Part shown: positions 8,184 to 17,823 of the stretch, in pieces
Layout of the letters: the number at the start of each line of letters is the position of its first letter
Numbering within the stretch: position 1 is the first letter of the stretch
Source: Marivita sp.
GTDB lineage: Bacteria; Pseudomonadota; Alphaproteobacteria; Rhodobacterales; Rhodobacteraceae
Reading direction: 5' to 3'
DNA: 40,747 nucleotides
Assembly (NCBI RefSeq): GCF_020055635.1
Contig: NZ_JAIPUT010000041.1
Location: forward strand, 1 to 40,747
Program-made: the position numbers and the translations under genes
The notes under the pieces: generated by a model
The model's input: only the letters and a program-made list of their open reading frames with translations
Database searches by the model: none
Told to the model about the DNA's origin: nothing

Positions 8184-8188
8184 GCGGG

Positions 8189-8253
8189 AAGCGCCTTCGA
8201 AGGCGCTTTCCTGCATTTTCGAAAATGCAGCCAAGGGCGTTCGAACGCCCTTG
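8189..8253. repeat. Cluster of three perfect TTCGAA-centred palindromes
   Basis: Three perfect inverted repeats lie nearly end to end: 8189-8208 (arm AAGCGCC), 8211-8230 (arm CTGCATT) and 8232-8253 (arm CAAGGGCG), each centred on TTCGAA. They fill the convergent gap between the FG-GAP gene and yebC, ending 3 bases from the yebC stop. As RNA each forms an 8-9 bp hairpin on either strand, so a two-way terminator or 3'-end stabiliser is likely. Confidence 0.85.
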
Positions 8254-8256
8254 CCG

Positions 8257-9006
8257 TCAGGCCTCCTCGAGCTGCGCCATGACCTCGTCGGAGGCTTCGA
8301 AATTGGTGGTGACGCGCTGCACGTCGTCATCGTCTTCCAGCGCATCCACAAGCTTCATCAGCGATTGCATGCCGTCGAGGTCAAGCTCGGTCGTGGTGGT
8401 CGGCTTCCAGACCAGCTTGGTCGAATCCGACTCGCCCAAGTCCGCCTCGAGCGCGGTGGCGACCTCGTTCAGGTCGGTGTCCGTGCACCAGATCACGTGA
8501 CCGTCCTCGGTCGATTCCACATCCTCGGCCCCGGCTTCGATCGCGGCCATCATCACCGTGTCTGCGTCGCCCACGCTGGCGGGGTAGGTGATTTCGCCCT
8601 TGCGGTCGAACATGAAGCCCACGGAGCCGGTTTCGCCCAGGTTGCCGCCGTTCTTGGTGAAGGTCGAGCGGACCGTCGAGGCCGTCCGGTTGCGGTTGTC
8701 GGTCATTGCCTCGACGATCACCGCCACCCCGTTGGGTCCGTAGCCCTCATACCGGATTTCCTCGTAGTCCTCGCCCTCGCCGCCGGACGCCTTCTTGATG
8801 GCGCGTTCGATGTTGTCCTTGGGCATGGAGTTGGACTTGGCTTCCTTGATCGCCAGGCGCAGGCGCGGGTTCTTGTCGGGATCGGGGTCGCCCATCTTGG
8901 CGGCGACGGTGATTTCCTTGGAGAACTTGGAAAAGAGCTTGGCACGCATCTTGTCCTGACGCCCCTTGCGGTGCTGGATGTTTGCCCATTTGGAATGGCC
9001 GGCCAT
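8257..9006 (-). CDS. yebC: YebC/PmpR family protein
   Basis: This 249-residue protein has the family's full length and opening ([18 protein letters not shown]), then [14 protein letters not shown]-like ([15 protein letters not shown]), [12 protein letters not shown] and the [18 protein letters not shown] stretch. YebC proteins were long annotated as transcriptional regulators; more recent work links several members to ribosomes stalled at proline runs. The name therefore does not settle the role. In many Proteobacteria yebC neighbours ruvC; here it stands alone between two convergent partners. The C-terminal EDDDD-rich helix region (about 222-230) is ordinary for the family. Confidence 0.95.
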   Translation of the reverse strand: MAGHSKWANIQHRKGRQDKMRAKLFSKFSKEITVAAKMGDPDPDKNPRLRLAIKEAKSNSMPKDNIERAIKKASGGEGEDYEEIRYEGYGPNGVAVIVEAMTDNRNRTASTVRSTFTKNGGNLGETGSVGFMFDRKGEITYPASVGDADTVMMAAIEAGAEDVESTEDGHVIWCTDTDLNEVATALEADLGESDSTKLVWKPTTTTELDLDGMQSLMKLVDALEDDDDVQRVTTNFEASDEVMAQLEEA

Positions 9007-9128
9007 GATGTCTGGTCCTTGATTGTCGGAGATCGAGAGGTTTTGGCGTCTTTACCGCAGAAGGCGGGGCGGGAACAAGTTGCGTTTTCGTGCTTTGCGC
9101 GCCGGGTGGCATTGGGTATGAGACCCGG

Positions 9129-9869
9129 GTGAAACCGTTCCTGATCCTGCAATTGCGCCCCGAGGCCGAGGCCAGCGATGGCGAATACGCGGCGTTTCTC
9201 GCCAAGGGCGGGCTGTCGGAGGCGCAGGTGCATCGCGTCTGCCTCGACCGGGAGCCGCTGCCCGACGGGGTGCAGCTTTCCGATTATGCCGGGGTCATCG
9301 TCGGCGGCGGGCCGGGCTGCGTGTCGGATGATCCGGCGGGCAAGGACCCGGTGGAGGCGCGGATCGAGGCGGACATCCTGTCGCTCATGCCCGAAATCAC
9401 CGCCCGCGATGTCCCGTTCCTGGGATGCTGCTACGGCATCGGCATCCTGGGGCATCACCTGGGCGCCGAGGTGTCGAAGCGGCGCTACGGCGAACCGGTG
9501 GGGCCGGTGACCTGCCGCGTGACGCCAGACGGCGCCGTTGACCCGTTGGTCGCGGGGCTGCCGGGGGTCTTCGATGCCTTTGTCGGCCACAAGGAAGCGG
9601 TGCAGGAATTGCCCGAGGGGTGCGTGCACCTGCTGGCCTCGGACCCGTGCCCCTTTCAGATGATCCGTCACGGGCGCAATGTCTATGCCACGCAATTCCA
9701 CCCCGAGGCCGATGCCGGCGTGTTCGAGGACCGCATCCGGATCTACCGTCACAAGGGCTATTTCGCGCCCGAGACGGCGGATGATCTCGTTGCCATGTGC
9801 CATGCCAGCGATGTGACGGTGCCGGTCGAGATCCTGCGGCGTTTCGTGGCGCGCTACGGCAGCCGCTAG
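9129..9869 (+). CDS. Class I glutamine amidotransferase, GMP synthase-like
   Basis: This 246-residue stand-alone GATase domain starts at GTG 9129 (VKPFLILQLRPE). The upstream frame from ATG 9090 adds 13 residues that do not fit the family. The nucleophile elbow is GCCYG with Cys101, and the His/Glu pair is His191 and Glu193 in TQFHPEAD, so the triad is complete. VGGGPGCVSDD (58-68) is the oxyanion-side strand. Such orphan domains resemble GuaA's N-terminal half and may act on small metabolites or gamma-glutamyl compounds; no partner synthetase lies nearby, so the substrate is unknown. It is divergent from yebC and followed after 6 bases by a palindrome pair. Confidence 0.88.
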   Translation: MKPFLILQLRPEAEASDGEYAAFLAKGGLSEAQVHRVCLDREPLPDGVQLSDYAGVIVGGGPGCVSDDPAGKDPVEARIEADILSLMPEITARDVPFLGCCYGIGILGHHLGAEVSKRRYGEPVGPVTCRVTPDGAVDPLVAGLPGVFDAFVGHKEAVQELPEGCVHLLASDPCPFQMIRHGRNVYATQFHPEADAGVFEDRIRIYRHKGYFAPETADDLVAMCHASDVTVPVEILRRFVARYGSR

Positions 9870-9875
9870 GCGGGG

Positions 9876-9917
9876 AAGCGGTTTCGAAACCGCTTGCAAG
9901 GCGCTTCGAAGCGCCTT
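9876..9917. repeat. Pair of perfect TTCGAA-centred palindromes
   Basis: Two 20-base perfect inverted repeats, 9876-9895 (arm AAGCGGT) and 9898-9917 (arm AAGGCGC), two bases apart, occupy most of the 58-base convergent gap between the amidotransferase and the permease. This is the same architecture as the cluster at 8189-8253. Confidence 0.85.
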
Positions 9918-9927
9918 CGCGCCCGGC

Positions 9928-11712
9928 TTACAGCGGCCAGATCAGCGGGATCAGCGCCGAGGCGAGCATGCCCACGGTCAGGTTCAGCGGCACGCCGACC
10001 TTCAGGAAATCCGAGAACGCATAGCCGCCCGGGCCGTAGACCAGCGTGTTGGTCTGGTACCCGATGGGCGTCGCAAAGGAACAGGACGCCGCCACCATCA
10101 CCGCCACCACCAGCGGCCTCGGATCGAGCCCCATGGTCTGCGCCAGCCCGATGGCGATCGGCGTCACCACCACCGCAACCGCATTGTTGCTGACCAGTTC
10201 GGTGAGGACGCTGGTCAGCAGGTAGATCACCCAGACGATGACCCAGGGCGGCAGGTTCATCATGTAGGGCGCCAGCCCTTCAACGATGAGGGTCACCGCG
10301 CCCGAGGCTTCGAGTGCCGCACCGATGGCGAGCATGGCGAAGATCAGTGCCAGCAACTGTCCCTCGACGAAGGAAAACGCCTCGTCCGAATCCACGCATC
10401 TGGTCAGCAGCACCACCGCCACCGCGATGATTGCGAGCGCCAGGATCGGGGCCACGCCAAGCGCCGCCAGAAGCACAAGCCCGGCCAGCGCGGCGATGGC
10501 GATGGGGGCATGGCTGCGCCGATAGGCGCGGGCCGAGGGCTTGGCGACATCGACGAGGTTGAGTTCTTCCGCCATCCGCTGGATGTCCTCGGGCGCGCCT
10601 TCGAGCAGCAGGGTGTCGCCGACCCGCACCACCAGGTCGTCCAGCTGCCGGCCGATATTCTGGTTCCGCCGATGCACCGCCAGCGGGTAGACGCCGTAGC
10701 GCCGCCGCAGCCGCATCGCGCCCAGACGGCGGCCGACCATCTTGCAGACCGGCGTGATCAGCACTTCGACCGTGGTGGTCTCCACTGCCGAGACCTGATC
10801 CACCCGGCGCAGTTCCTTGTTGTTCTGCAGGCTCAGCAGTTCGGTCATCTGGGTGCGCAGCACCACCCGGTCCCCGACCTGGAGCAGCACCCCGTCAAGG
10901 TCGCGCCGCAGCGACGCATCGCCCCGGACCACGTCGATCAGGCGCACGCCATCGCGTTTGAAGAGCTGTACGCTCAGGACCTCGCGGCCGATCAGGTTGC
11001 TGTCGGGCGGGATCACCGCTTCGGTGAAGAACTTCATCTTCGAGCGGTCCGACAGCATCGCCGCCATGCTGGTGCGCTCGGGCAGCAGGTAGCGCCCGAC
11101 GGCCCAGAGATAGAACATGCCCCAGGCGACCAGAAAGATGGCCAGCGGCGTGACTTCGAAGATGCCGAAGGGCGCAAGCCCCTGCGATCGCGCGACGCCA
11201 TCCACCAGCAGGTTGGTGGATGTCCCGATCAGGGTCAACGTGCCGCCCAGGATCGACGCATAGCTGAGCGGAATGAGCAGCTTGGAGGGCGCCACGCCGA
11301 GCGTCTTGGACAACTGCACGAAGAGCGGCAGCATCACAACCACAACCGGCGTGTTGTTCATGAAGGCCGAGCCGAGGATCACCACCGCAAGGATGCCCGC
11401 CATGGCGCGTTTCGGACTTTTCTGCGCGGCGCTTTGCGCGGTGGTCGTGACGGCCGCGAGGGCGCCGGTCCGCACCAGCGCGCCCATCACCAGGAACATT
11501 GCGGCGATGGTCCAGGGGGCCGGGTTGGCAAGCACGTCGAGCGCATCCGCGTAAGGCAGGATGCCCGTCGCCAGAAGTACGCCGACGCCGCCGATGGCGA
11601 CCACTTCCGTTGGGTAGGTCTCGCGCACGAAAAGGGCGAACATCACCATCACGGTGCCCAGGGCGATCAGCGCCTGCTGGGTCTGGCTGATGTCGAAAAT
11701 GGCGGTCAGCAC
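9928..11712 (-). CDS. SLC13/DASS-type permease with two TrkA-C domains
   Basis: This 594-residue protein starts at GTG 11712. Membrane segments fill residues 1-210 and about 405-594, each half with the family's reentrant signature: NNTPVVVVMLPL and GTSTNLLVDG in the first, SNNAVAVVVTP and FATPIGYQTNTLVYGPGGY in the second. Between them are two TrkA-C (RCK_C) domains (about 215-295 and 305-385), which usually bind small regulatory ligands. Relatives move sulfate, dicarboxylates or other anions with sodium; the presence of TrkA-C domains favours the sulfate/unknown-anion branch over citrate carriers. The substrate is not determined. The 235 bases upstream hold several hairpins. Confidence 0.9.
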   Translation of the reverse strand: MLTAIFDISQTQQALIALGTVMVMFALFVRETYPTEVVAIGGVGVLLATGILPYADALDVLANPAPWTIAAMFLVMGALVRTGALAAVTTTAQSAAQKSPKRAMAGILAVVILGSAFMNNTPVVVVMLPLFVQLSKTLGVAPSKLLIPLSYASILGGTLTLIGTSTNLLVDGVARSQGLAPFGIFEVTPLAIFLVAWGMFYLWAVGRYLLPERTSMAAMLSDRSKMKFFTEAVIPPDSNLIGREVLSVQLFKRDGVRLIDVVRGDASLRRDLDGVLLQVGDRVVLRTQMTELLSLQNNKELRRVDQVSAVETTTVEVLITPVCKMVGRRLGAMRLRRRYGVYPLAVHRRNQNIGRQLDDLVVRVGDTLLLEGAPEDIQRMAEELNLVDVAKPSARAYRRSHAPIAIAALAGLVLLAALGVAPILALAIIAVAVVLLTRCVDSDEAFSFVEGQLLALIFAMLAIGAALEASGAVTLIVEGLAPYMMNLPPWVIVWVIYLLTSVLTELVSNNAVAVVVTPIAIGLAQTMGLDPRPLVVAVMVAASCSFATPIGYQTNTLVYGPGGYAFSDFLKVGVPLNLTVGMLASALIPLIWPL

Positions 11713-11947
11713 AGTCCGGTAATCCCTGGTGTCATGTCAGGCCACCTTGACGCTGTTGACGCGACGGGACAAGCCCGGCTTTGGGCCGGGCTGCACCGGC
11801 TCCAGCCCACTTCGGCCGCCGCGCCTGGAAGGGTGTTCCAGGACAGGATGCCGAAAGGGCGACAGCCCTCGCTCAGTGTGGCCAGCAGCTGGGTCGCGTC
11901 GCGGGCCGGCCCTGAAGACATCAGCCCGCTCGGCGGGAGACGGCATG
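11713..11947 (-). other. Hairpin-rich intergenic region upstream of the SLC13-type gene
   Basis: No gene is supported in these 235 bases. They contain three hairpins: AGCCCGGC/GCCGGGCT (11772-11792), CCTGGAA/TTCCAGG (11824-11842) and AGGGC/GCCCT (11856-11869). The region is the 3' side of the YmdB-like gene and the leader of the permease gene. The first, strongest hairpin lies about 60 bases before the permease GTG and could be a terminator for the upstream gene or part of a leader structure. Confidence 0.45.
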
Positions 11948-12760
11948 TCATGGCGCGCTCGGCTGCAGGCGTCCGCCATCGCGGATCATGTGGATCGCGG
12001 TCGCCTTGCCGGTCCGGTCGTCGGTGTCCACCAGCACGCCCGACAGCGTCGCTTCGTCCAGCGCGGGCTGGAACCGGCCCTTGCTCATGCCGGTGACGAA
12101 GCGGCGCATCGGTTCGGCCTTGTCCATGCCGATGACCGAATTGTAGTCGCCGCACATGCCCGCATCGGTCAGGTACCCGGTGCCTCCGGGCAGGATCTGC
12201 GCATCGCCGGTGGGCACATGGGTGTGGGTGCCGACGACAAGGCTGGCGCGGCCGTCGCAGAAATGGCCCATGCCCATCTTCTCCGAGGTCGCCTCGCAAT
12301 GCATGTCGACAAGCACCATCTGCGCCTGACCGCCCAGGGGATGCGCGCGCAGCACGGCGTCCACCGCCGAGAAGGGGTCGTCGAAGGCGCGTTTCATGAA
12401 GACTTGGCCCAGCACCTGCAACACGAGGATCTTGCGCCCGCGCGCATCGGTGAACAGGCGATGGCCGCGACCCGGCGCGACCTTGGCAAAATTCAGCGGC
12501 CGCAGGATGCGCGGCTCGGTTTCGATATAGGACAGCATGTCCTTCTGGTCGAAGGCGTGGTCTCCCAGGGTCAGGCAATCGACACCGGCCTTGAGCATGG
12601 CCTCGGCATGGGCTCCGGACAGGCCGACCCCGCTCGAGGCGTTTTCGCCGTTCACGACGCAGAAATCGACCTTGAGCCGGTCGCGCAGGGCGGGCAGCCG
12701 GTCGGTGATCGCAGCGCGTCCGGCGCGCCCCATGATGTCGCCAAGAAAGAGTGTTCTCAT
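11948..12760 (-). CDS. YmdB-like metallophosphoesterase (TIGR00282 family)
   Basis: This 270-residue protein starts at ATG 12760 (MRTLFLGDIMGRAGR). The frame runs further upstream through the palindrome cluster, but those codons are an artefact of the repeats. Metal-site motifs of the family are visible: GDIMG, NGENASSG, LGDHAFDQ, DMHCEATSEK and GTHTHVPTGD. Bacillus YmdB is a cyclic-nucleotide phosphodiesterase linked to stress and biofilm switching; the alphaproteobacterial members have not, to my knowledge, been characterised. One small variation: the usual GNH at the second metal site reads GDH. It is downstream of xseA on the same strand, but separated from it by four strong palindromes. 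Confidence 0.9.
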   Translation of the reverse strand: MRTLFLGDIMGRAGRAAITDRLPALRDRLKVDFCVVNGENASSGVGLSGAHAEAMLKAGVDCLTLGDHAFDQKDMLSYIETEPRILRPLNFAKVAPGRGHRLFTDARGRKILVLQVLGQVFMKRAFDDPFSAVDAVLRAHPLGGQAQMVLVDMHCEATSEKMGMGHFCDGRASLVVGTHTHVPTGDAQILPGGTGYLTDAGMCGDYNSVIGMDKAEPMRRFVTGMSKGRFQPALDEATLSGVLVDTDDRTGKATAIHMIRDGGRLQPSAP

Positions 12761-12817
12761 GGGATACGGCTTAGAGCGACGTCGGTGGAAAGCAAAGGGG
12801 CAAAGCTTGGTGATCGG

Positions 12818-12911
12818 GCAACGCGTTTCGAAACGCGTTGCAAAAGCCAATTCGAATTGGCTTGGAAGCGGCTTCGAAGCCGCTTGCCCCAAGCGATTTC
12901 GAAATCGCTTG
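12818..12911. repeat. Cluster of four perfect TTCGAA-centred palindromes
   Basis: Four perfect inverted repeats lie in 94 bases: 12818-12841 (24 bases, arm core AACGCGT), 12844-12863 (arm AAGCCAA), 12866-12885 (arm AAGCGGC) and 12890-12911 (22 bases, arm core AAGCGAT). The first three are two bases apart and the last follows after four. Unlike the other clusters, this one lies between codirectional genes, 18 bases beyond the xseA stop and 57 bases before the YmdB-like ATG. It probably ends xseA transcription. Confidence 0.87.
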
Positions 12912-12929
12912 ACTGCGCACGGGTCCGGA

Positions 12930-14507
12930 TCAGAACAACGATCCCTGTTCCGGCGGCCTGGTCCTGGCCTTCGTCGCGGGTTTCGCCCCGGCCGCGCCCA
13001 CCGTCATGCGCCCGTCGGCAAATTCGATCTCGAGCGCCGTGGCCTTCTGCGCGGCCTTCTGCGTTGTCACCACCGCGCCGTCGCCGCGCACCACGGCATA
13101 TCCGCGCTTGAGCGTTTCCTTGTAGCCCAGCGTTTCGCGCAGCCGGTCCAGCGCGTCGATCCGGGTGCGCCATTCCCTGATCTGGCTCTCGCCCGCGCCG
13201 GACAGGCGGCGGGTCAGCATGTCGAGACGCTCGCGCTTGGCGGCCAGATCGCGCTGGATCGGATTGATCGACAGCCGGTCGGCGCGACGCGCCAAGGCGT
13301 CCCGCTTGGTCTGGATGGCGCGGTTGAGGCAGGGCGAGAGCCGGTCGCCGCACTGCGCCAGGCGGCGTCGCTGTTCGGCCAGGGCGCGGGTCAGCAGGGA
13401 GGGGCGCAAGGAGGCAGCCGCCTCGATGAGCCGCCCGCGCCGCAGGTCGACCGACCGGGTCAGAGCCCGCGGCAGGCGGTCGGCCATCAGGTCGAGCCGC
13501 TGGGTCGGTCCCGCCATCAGCGCGTCGGCGCGCGGCAGGGCGCGCGCCAGGTCGCGCAGGCGCTGGTCGCGGGTCTGCATCCGCTGCGACACCGCGCGCA
13601 CCATCCGGGCCTGTTGATCCCCCACCCAACCCAGCAATTCGAGCCGCACCGGCACCGCGATTTCCGCCGCCGCCGTGGGCGTGGGGGCGCGCTGGTCTGA
13701 CACGAAGTCGATCAGCGTTGTGTCGGTCTCGTGTCCCACCGCCGAGATCAGCGGAATGTCCGACTCCGCGGCGGCGCGGGCGACGATCTCCTCGTTGAAG
13801 CCCCACAGGTCCTCGATGCTGCCGCCGCCGCGCGCCACGATCAGAAGATCGGGCCGGGGCAGGGCGCCGCCGAGAGACAGCGCGTTGAACCCGGCGATGG
13901 CGCGCGCTACTTCGGGCGCACAGGCCGCGCCCTGCACCGCCACCGGCCAGATCAGCACCTTGCGCGGAAACCGGTCGCGCAGCCGGTGCAGGATGTCGCG
14001 GATCACCGCCCCCGAGGGCGAGGTGATGACGCCGATCACATCCGGCAGGTAGGGCAGCCGTTTCTTGCGCGCCGGATCGAACAGCCCTTCGGCGGCCAGC
14101 GCCTTCTTGCGCTTCTCCAGCATCGCCATCAGCGCGCCTTCGCCGGCGACCGTCACCTCATCGACATTCAGGTTGTATTTCGACTGTCCGCCAAACGCCG
14201 TCATCCGCCCGGTAACAACCACCTCCAGCCCTTCCTCGGGCACGACCGACAATTGGGACACCTGGCCTTTCCAGGTGGTGCAGGCCAGCACGTTCCGGTC
14301 ATCCTTGACGTCGTAATAGAGATGCCCCGACCGTGCGGTAAAGACGCGGCCAACCTCGCCGCGCACGCGAATGCGGCCGAACTGGTCCTCCAGCGATTTC
14401 TTCACCGCGCCCGAGACTTCGGACACGGTGTATTCCGGCAGGTTCTGCCCCGGACGGGGGTCGTCGATCAGGTCGGACACGGCTCGCCTCGCTTGCGCTT
14501 CGCTCAT
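12930..14507 (-). CDS. xseA: Exodeoxyribonuclease VII large subunit
   Basis: This 525-residue protein starts at ATG 14507 (MSEAQARRAVSDLIDD). The longer upstream frame overlaps purD and is not used. An N-terminal OB-fold (about 20-125; RVRGEVGRVFTARSGHLYYDVKD) is followed by the catalytic domain with ARGGGSIEDLWGFNEE and SAVGHETDTTLIDFVSD, then a long coiled coil (about 290-450) and a short C-terminal strand domain (KRGYAVVRGDG). With XseB it cleaves single-stranded DNA into oligonucleotides in mismatch and damage repair. It diverges from purD with only 46 bases between the start codons, so the two promoters must overlap or share control DNA. Confidence 0.95.
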   Translation of the reverse strand: MSEAQARRAVSDLIDDPRPGQNLPEYTVSEVSGAVKKSLEDQFGRIRVRGEVGRVFTARSGHLYYDVKDDRNVLACTTWKGQVSQLSVVPEEGLEVVVTGRMTAFGGQSKYNLNVDEVTVAGEGALMAMLEKRKKALAAEGLFDPARKKRLPYLPDVIGVITSPSGAVIRDILHRLRDRFPRKVLIWPVAVQGAACAPEVARAIAGFNALSLGGALPRPDLLIVARGGGSIEDLWGFNEEIVARAAAESDIPLISAVGHETDTTLIDFVSDQRAPTPTAAAEIAVPVRLELLGWVGDQQARMVRAVSQRMQTRDQRLRDLARALPRADALMAGPTQRLDLMADRLPRALTRSVDLRRGRLIEAAASLRPSLLTRALAEQRRRLAQCGDRLSPCLNRAIQTKRDALARRADRLSINPIQRDLAAKRERLDMLTRRLSGAGESQIREWRTRIDALDRLRETLGYKETLKRGYAVVRGDGAVVTTQKAAQKATALEIEFADGRMTVGAAGAKPATKARTRPPEQGSLF

Positions 14508-14553
14508 CCCGACCCTAGAACGCCCGAAACCGAAGGTGAAGACGGAGTCCGCC

Positions 14554-15816
<1,263 letters not shown>

Positions 15817-16410
15817 ATGGCGACGGCGCTGGCCGGGTTCGCGCTTGGCCTGTCCCTGATCCTTGCCATCGGCGCGCAGAACGCCTTCGTGCTGCGGCAG
15901 GGGCTGATGCGGTCGCATGTCTTCGCGGTCTGCCTGACCTGCGCGCTGTCTGACGCGATCCTGATTGCCGCCGGGGTTGCCGGTTTCGGTGCGCTGACGC
16001 AGGCGGTTCCCGGACTTGAACTGGCGATGCGTCTGCTGGGTGCGGCGTTCCTGATCTGGTACGGCGCGCGCACCTTCCAGAGCGCCTGGCGCGGTGGACA
16101 GGCGTTGCAGGCCGGGCAGCCGGCGGGATCGGTGCGCAGCGCTCTGCTGACCTGCCTTGCGCTGACATGGCTCAACCCGCATGTCTATCTCGACACCGTC
16201 GTGCTGCTGGGGGCGGTCGCGGCGCAATATGCCGACCGGCTGAGCTTTGCGCTGGGCGCGATGACCGCCAGCTTCGTCTTCTTCTTCTCGCTGGGCTATG
16301 GCGCACGGCTGCTGGCGCCGTTTTTCGCCAGGCCGCGTGCCTGGCAGATGCTCGATATCGGCATCGGTCTGGTCATGTGGGCCATCGCGGCCAAGCTTCT
16401 GCTGATGTGA
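15817..16410 (+). CDS. LysE/ArgO family amino acid exporter
   Basis: This 197-residue protein has about six membrane segments. The family signatures GAQNAFVLRQG (18-28) and TWLNPHVYLDT (about 117-127) are both intact, which places it with ArgO and LysE rather than the wider RhtB group. It would expel arginine, lysine or related basic amino acids; the exact substrate is not fixed by sequence. ArgO/LysE genes usually neighbour a LysR-type regulator (ArgP/LysG), which is absent here; instead the ATG directly follows the purD stop, so its expression probably follows purine synthesis transcription. Confidence 0.9.
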   Translation: MATALAGFALGLSLILAIGAQNAFVLRQGLMRSHVFAVCLTCALSDAILIAAGVAGFGALTQAVPGLELAMRLLGAAFLIWYGARTFQSAWRGGQALQAGQPAGSVRSALLTCLALTWLNPHVYLDTVVLLGAVAAQYADRLSFALGAMTASFVFFFSLGYGARLLAPFFARPRAWQMLDIGIGLVMWAIAAKLLLM

Positions 16411-16483
16411 CGCGGCGAAGTACGCCGCCCGGCCCGAGATGCGCCCCCTTGAACTTCCCGGCGGCTTCCGGTCCATTGCCTGC

Positions 16484-17401
16484 ATGACCTCGGCCTCCCC
16501 CATCGACAGCACCGGCAACCCGGTCAAGGGCATCCTGTGGATGGTCGCGACCGGCTTGTGTTTCGTGACCGTGACCGCGCTGGTCAAGACGCTGGGCGGG
16601 CGCGTTCCGGCGGCGGAATCGGCCTTCCTGCGCTACGTGATCGGGCTGGTCTTCCTGATCCCGGTCTGGCGCGAACTGACGGCGGTGCGACTGACAGGGC
16701 GGCAGAAAAAGCTCTTTGCCGTCCGGGGGCTCGTGCATTCGCTGGGTGTGATCCTGTGGTTCTTCGCGATGACTCGCATCCCGATCGCCGAAGTCACCGC
16801 GATGAACTATCTCAACCCGGTCTATGTCACGATCCTCGCCGTTTTCGTGCTGGGCGAAAAGCTCGCGCTGCGGCGGGCGATGGCGGTTGTGGCGGCGCTT
16901 GTGGGCGCGCTGATCATCCTGCGGCCGGGGTTCCGGGAACTCGACCTTGGCCATGTCGCGATGCTCGGTACGGCGCTCCTCTTCGCGGGAAGCTACCTGA
17001 TCGCCAAGATCGTGTCGGGCGAGTTGCCCGCCAGCATGGTGGTGGCGCTGTTGTCGATCACCGTGACCATCGGGCTTGCGCCTTTCGCCTTTGCTGTCTG
17101 GGTGACGCCAAGCCTGATGGATCTGGCGATCCTGGCCGCCGTCGCCTGTTTCGCCACTGCCGGACATTACACGATGACGCTCGCCTTCGCCGCGGCACCG
17201 GTGACGGTGACCCAGCCGGTGACCTTTCTCCAGCTGGTCTGGTCGGTGTTGCTGGGCATGGCGTTCTTCGCCGAGCCGGCAGACCCCTGGGTGATCCTCG
17301 GAGGTGGCGTAATCATGGCATCGGTGATCTTCATCACCTGGCGCGAGGCGCGGCTGCGCAAGGTGCACCGCACGCCGACGGTCAATGAAACAAAGGGTTA
17401 G
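16484..17401 (+). CDS. EamA-domain DMT superfamily permease
   Basis: This 305-residue protein has ten predicted membrane segments in two EamA repeats. Hallmarks are AAESAFLRYVIGLVFLIPVW in the first repeat and the conserved ITVAEVTAMNYLNPVYVT-like stretch (IPIAEVTAMNYLNPVYV), with PVTVTQPVTFLQLVWSVLLG in the second. The start is ATG 16484; an upstream in-frame ATG at 16439 would add 15 residues with no ribosome site. Relatives export metabolites or import riboflavin or S-adenosylmethionine; nothing here selects among these. It lies 73 bases after the exporter gene on the same strand and may share its transcript. Confidence 0.88.
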   Translation: MTSASPIDSTGNPVKGILWMVATGLCFVTVTALVKTLGGRVPAAESAFLRYVIGLVFLIPVWRELTAVRLTGRQKKLFAVRGLVHSLGVILWFFAMTRIPIAEVTAMNYLNPVYVTILAVFVLGEKLALRRAMAVVAALVGALIILRPGFRELDLGHVAMLGTALLFAGSYLIAKIVSGELPASMVVALLSITVTIGLAPFAFAVWVTPSLMDLAILAAVACFATAGHYTMTLAFAAAPVTVTQPVTFLQLVWSVLLGMAFFAEPADPWVILGGGVIMASVIFITWREARLRKVHRTPTVNETKG

Positions 17402-17442
17402 GGTGACCTGAACGTCAACCGGAACGACCCGGATGTCACGAC

Positions 17443-17451
17443 TTATCCACA
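17443..17451 (+). promoter_or_regulatory. Perfect DnaA-box sequence
   Basis: TTATCCACA matches the strict DnaA consensus. It lies in the AT-richer 143-base gap before the small gene at 17545, with a weaker CAATCCACA at 17499-17507 and an inverted repeat CGGTTT/AAACCG at 17458-17476. One box is not an origin; it could be a DnaA-titration or regulatory site, or chance. Confidence 0.3.
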
Positions 17452-17544
17452 TTGTTTCGGTTTCGGCAAAAAACCGGGATTGGTTCCAAAATTGGTCACA
17501 ATCCACAGCGACAAACAGGGCAGGTTACATACGAGGAGACACCC

Positions 17545-17742
17545 ATGTTTGCAGAAACCTATACCAGCCGCGATCTTGGCGAGTTGCGTCATTTCCTGGT
17601 GGCGGAGCGCCAGAAGACTTTGTCGGACGCCGAGTGGAAATTCCGGATGCGCGGCTACGGATTTCACGTCAAGCGCGTCGAAGGTGGCGTGATGGTCGCG
17701 CGCATTCCGAAGAACGAGATCCTGGGCCGCGTCAAGATGTGA
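17545..17742 (+). CDS. Small conserved-type protein, function unknown
   Basis: This 65-residue protein starts at ATG 17545 with GAGGAG 7 bases upstream, a strong ribosome site. It is mildly basic, has no membrane segment or cysteine, and reads as an amphipathic helix (about 9-33: DLGELRHFLVAERQKTLSD) followed by a beta-rich half (RGYGFHVKRVEGGVMVARIP). I recognise no domain. Codon use looks native, the upstream DNA is AT-rich and holds a DnaA box, and the gene stands apart from its neighbours, which argues for real, separately regulated expression. Confidence 0.75.
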   Translation: MFAETYTSRDLGELRHFLVAERQKTLSDAEWKFRMRGYGFHVKRVEGGVMVARIPKNEILGRVKM

Positions 17743-17823
17743 TTGCGGGTCGCCCCGTCCGGGCGGCCATTTGTCCATCCGATCCATCTCGCGCCGGGTG
17801 CCGGGCCCTGCTATGTCGCATGC

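Noticed and set aside
8189-8253. CRISPR-like appearance of the tandem palindromes
   Set aside because: Units have different sequences, no constant repeat, no 30-base spacers and no cas genes nearby.
11706-12578. A minus-strand frame running from inside the YmdB-like gene through the 235-base gap
   Set aside because: It overlaps the real gene in another frame, and its last part follows the hairpins, not a protein pattern.
12761-12892. N-terminal extension of the YmdB-like protein through the palindromes
   Set aside because: The added residues are translations of the repeats, and the family start MRTLFLGDIMG fits exactly at 12760.
12933-12950. GAAC-N10-GTTC resembling an SOS box
   Set aside because: The orientation and spacing are wrong for the alphaproteobacterial GTTC-N7-GTTC operator, and it lies in the xseA coding end.
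17443-17507. Possible replication origin
   Set aside because: Only one perfect DnaA box and one weak one occur, with no AT-rich unwinding stretch of useful length and no typical origin neighbours.
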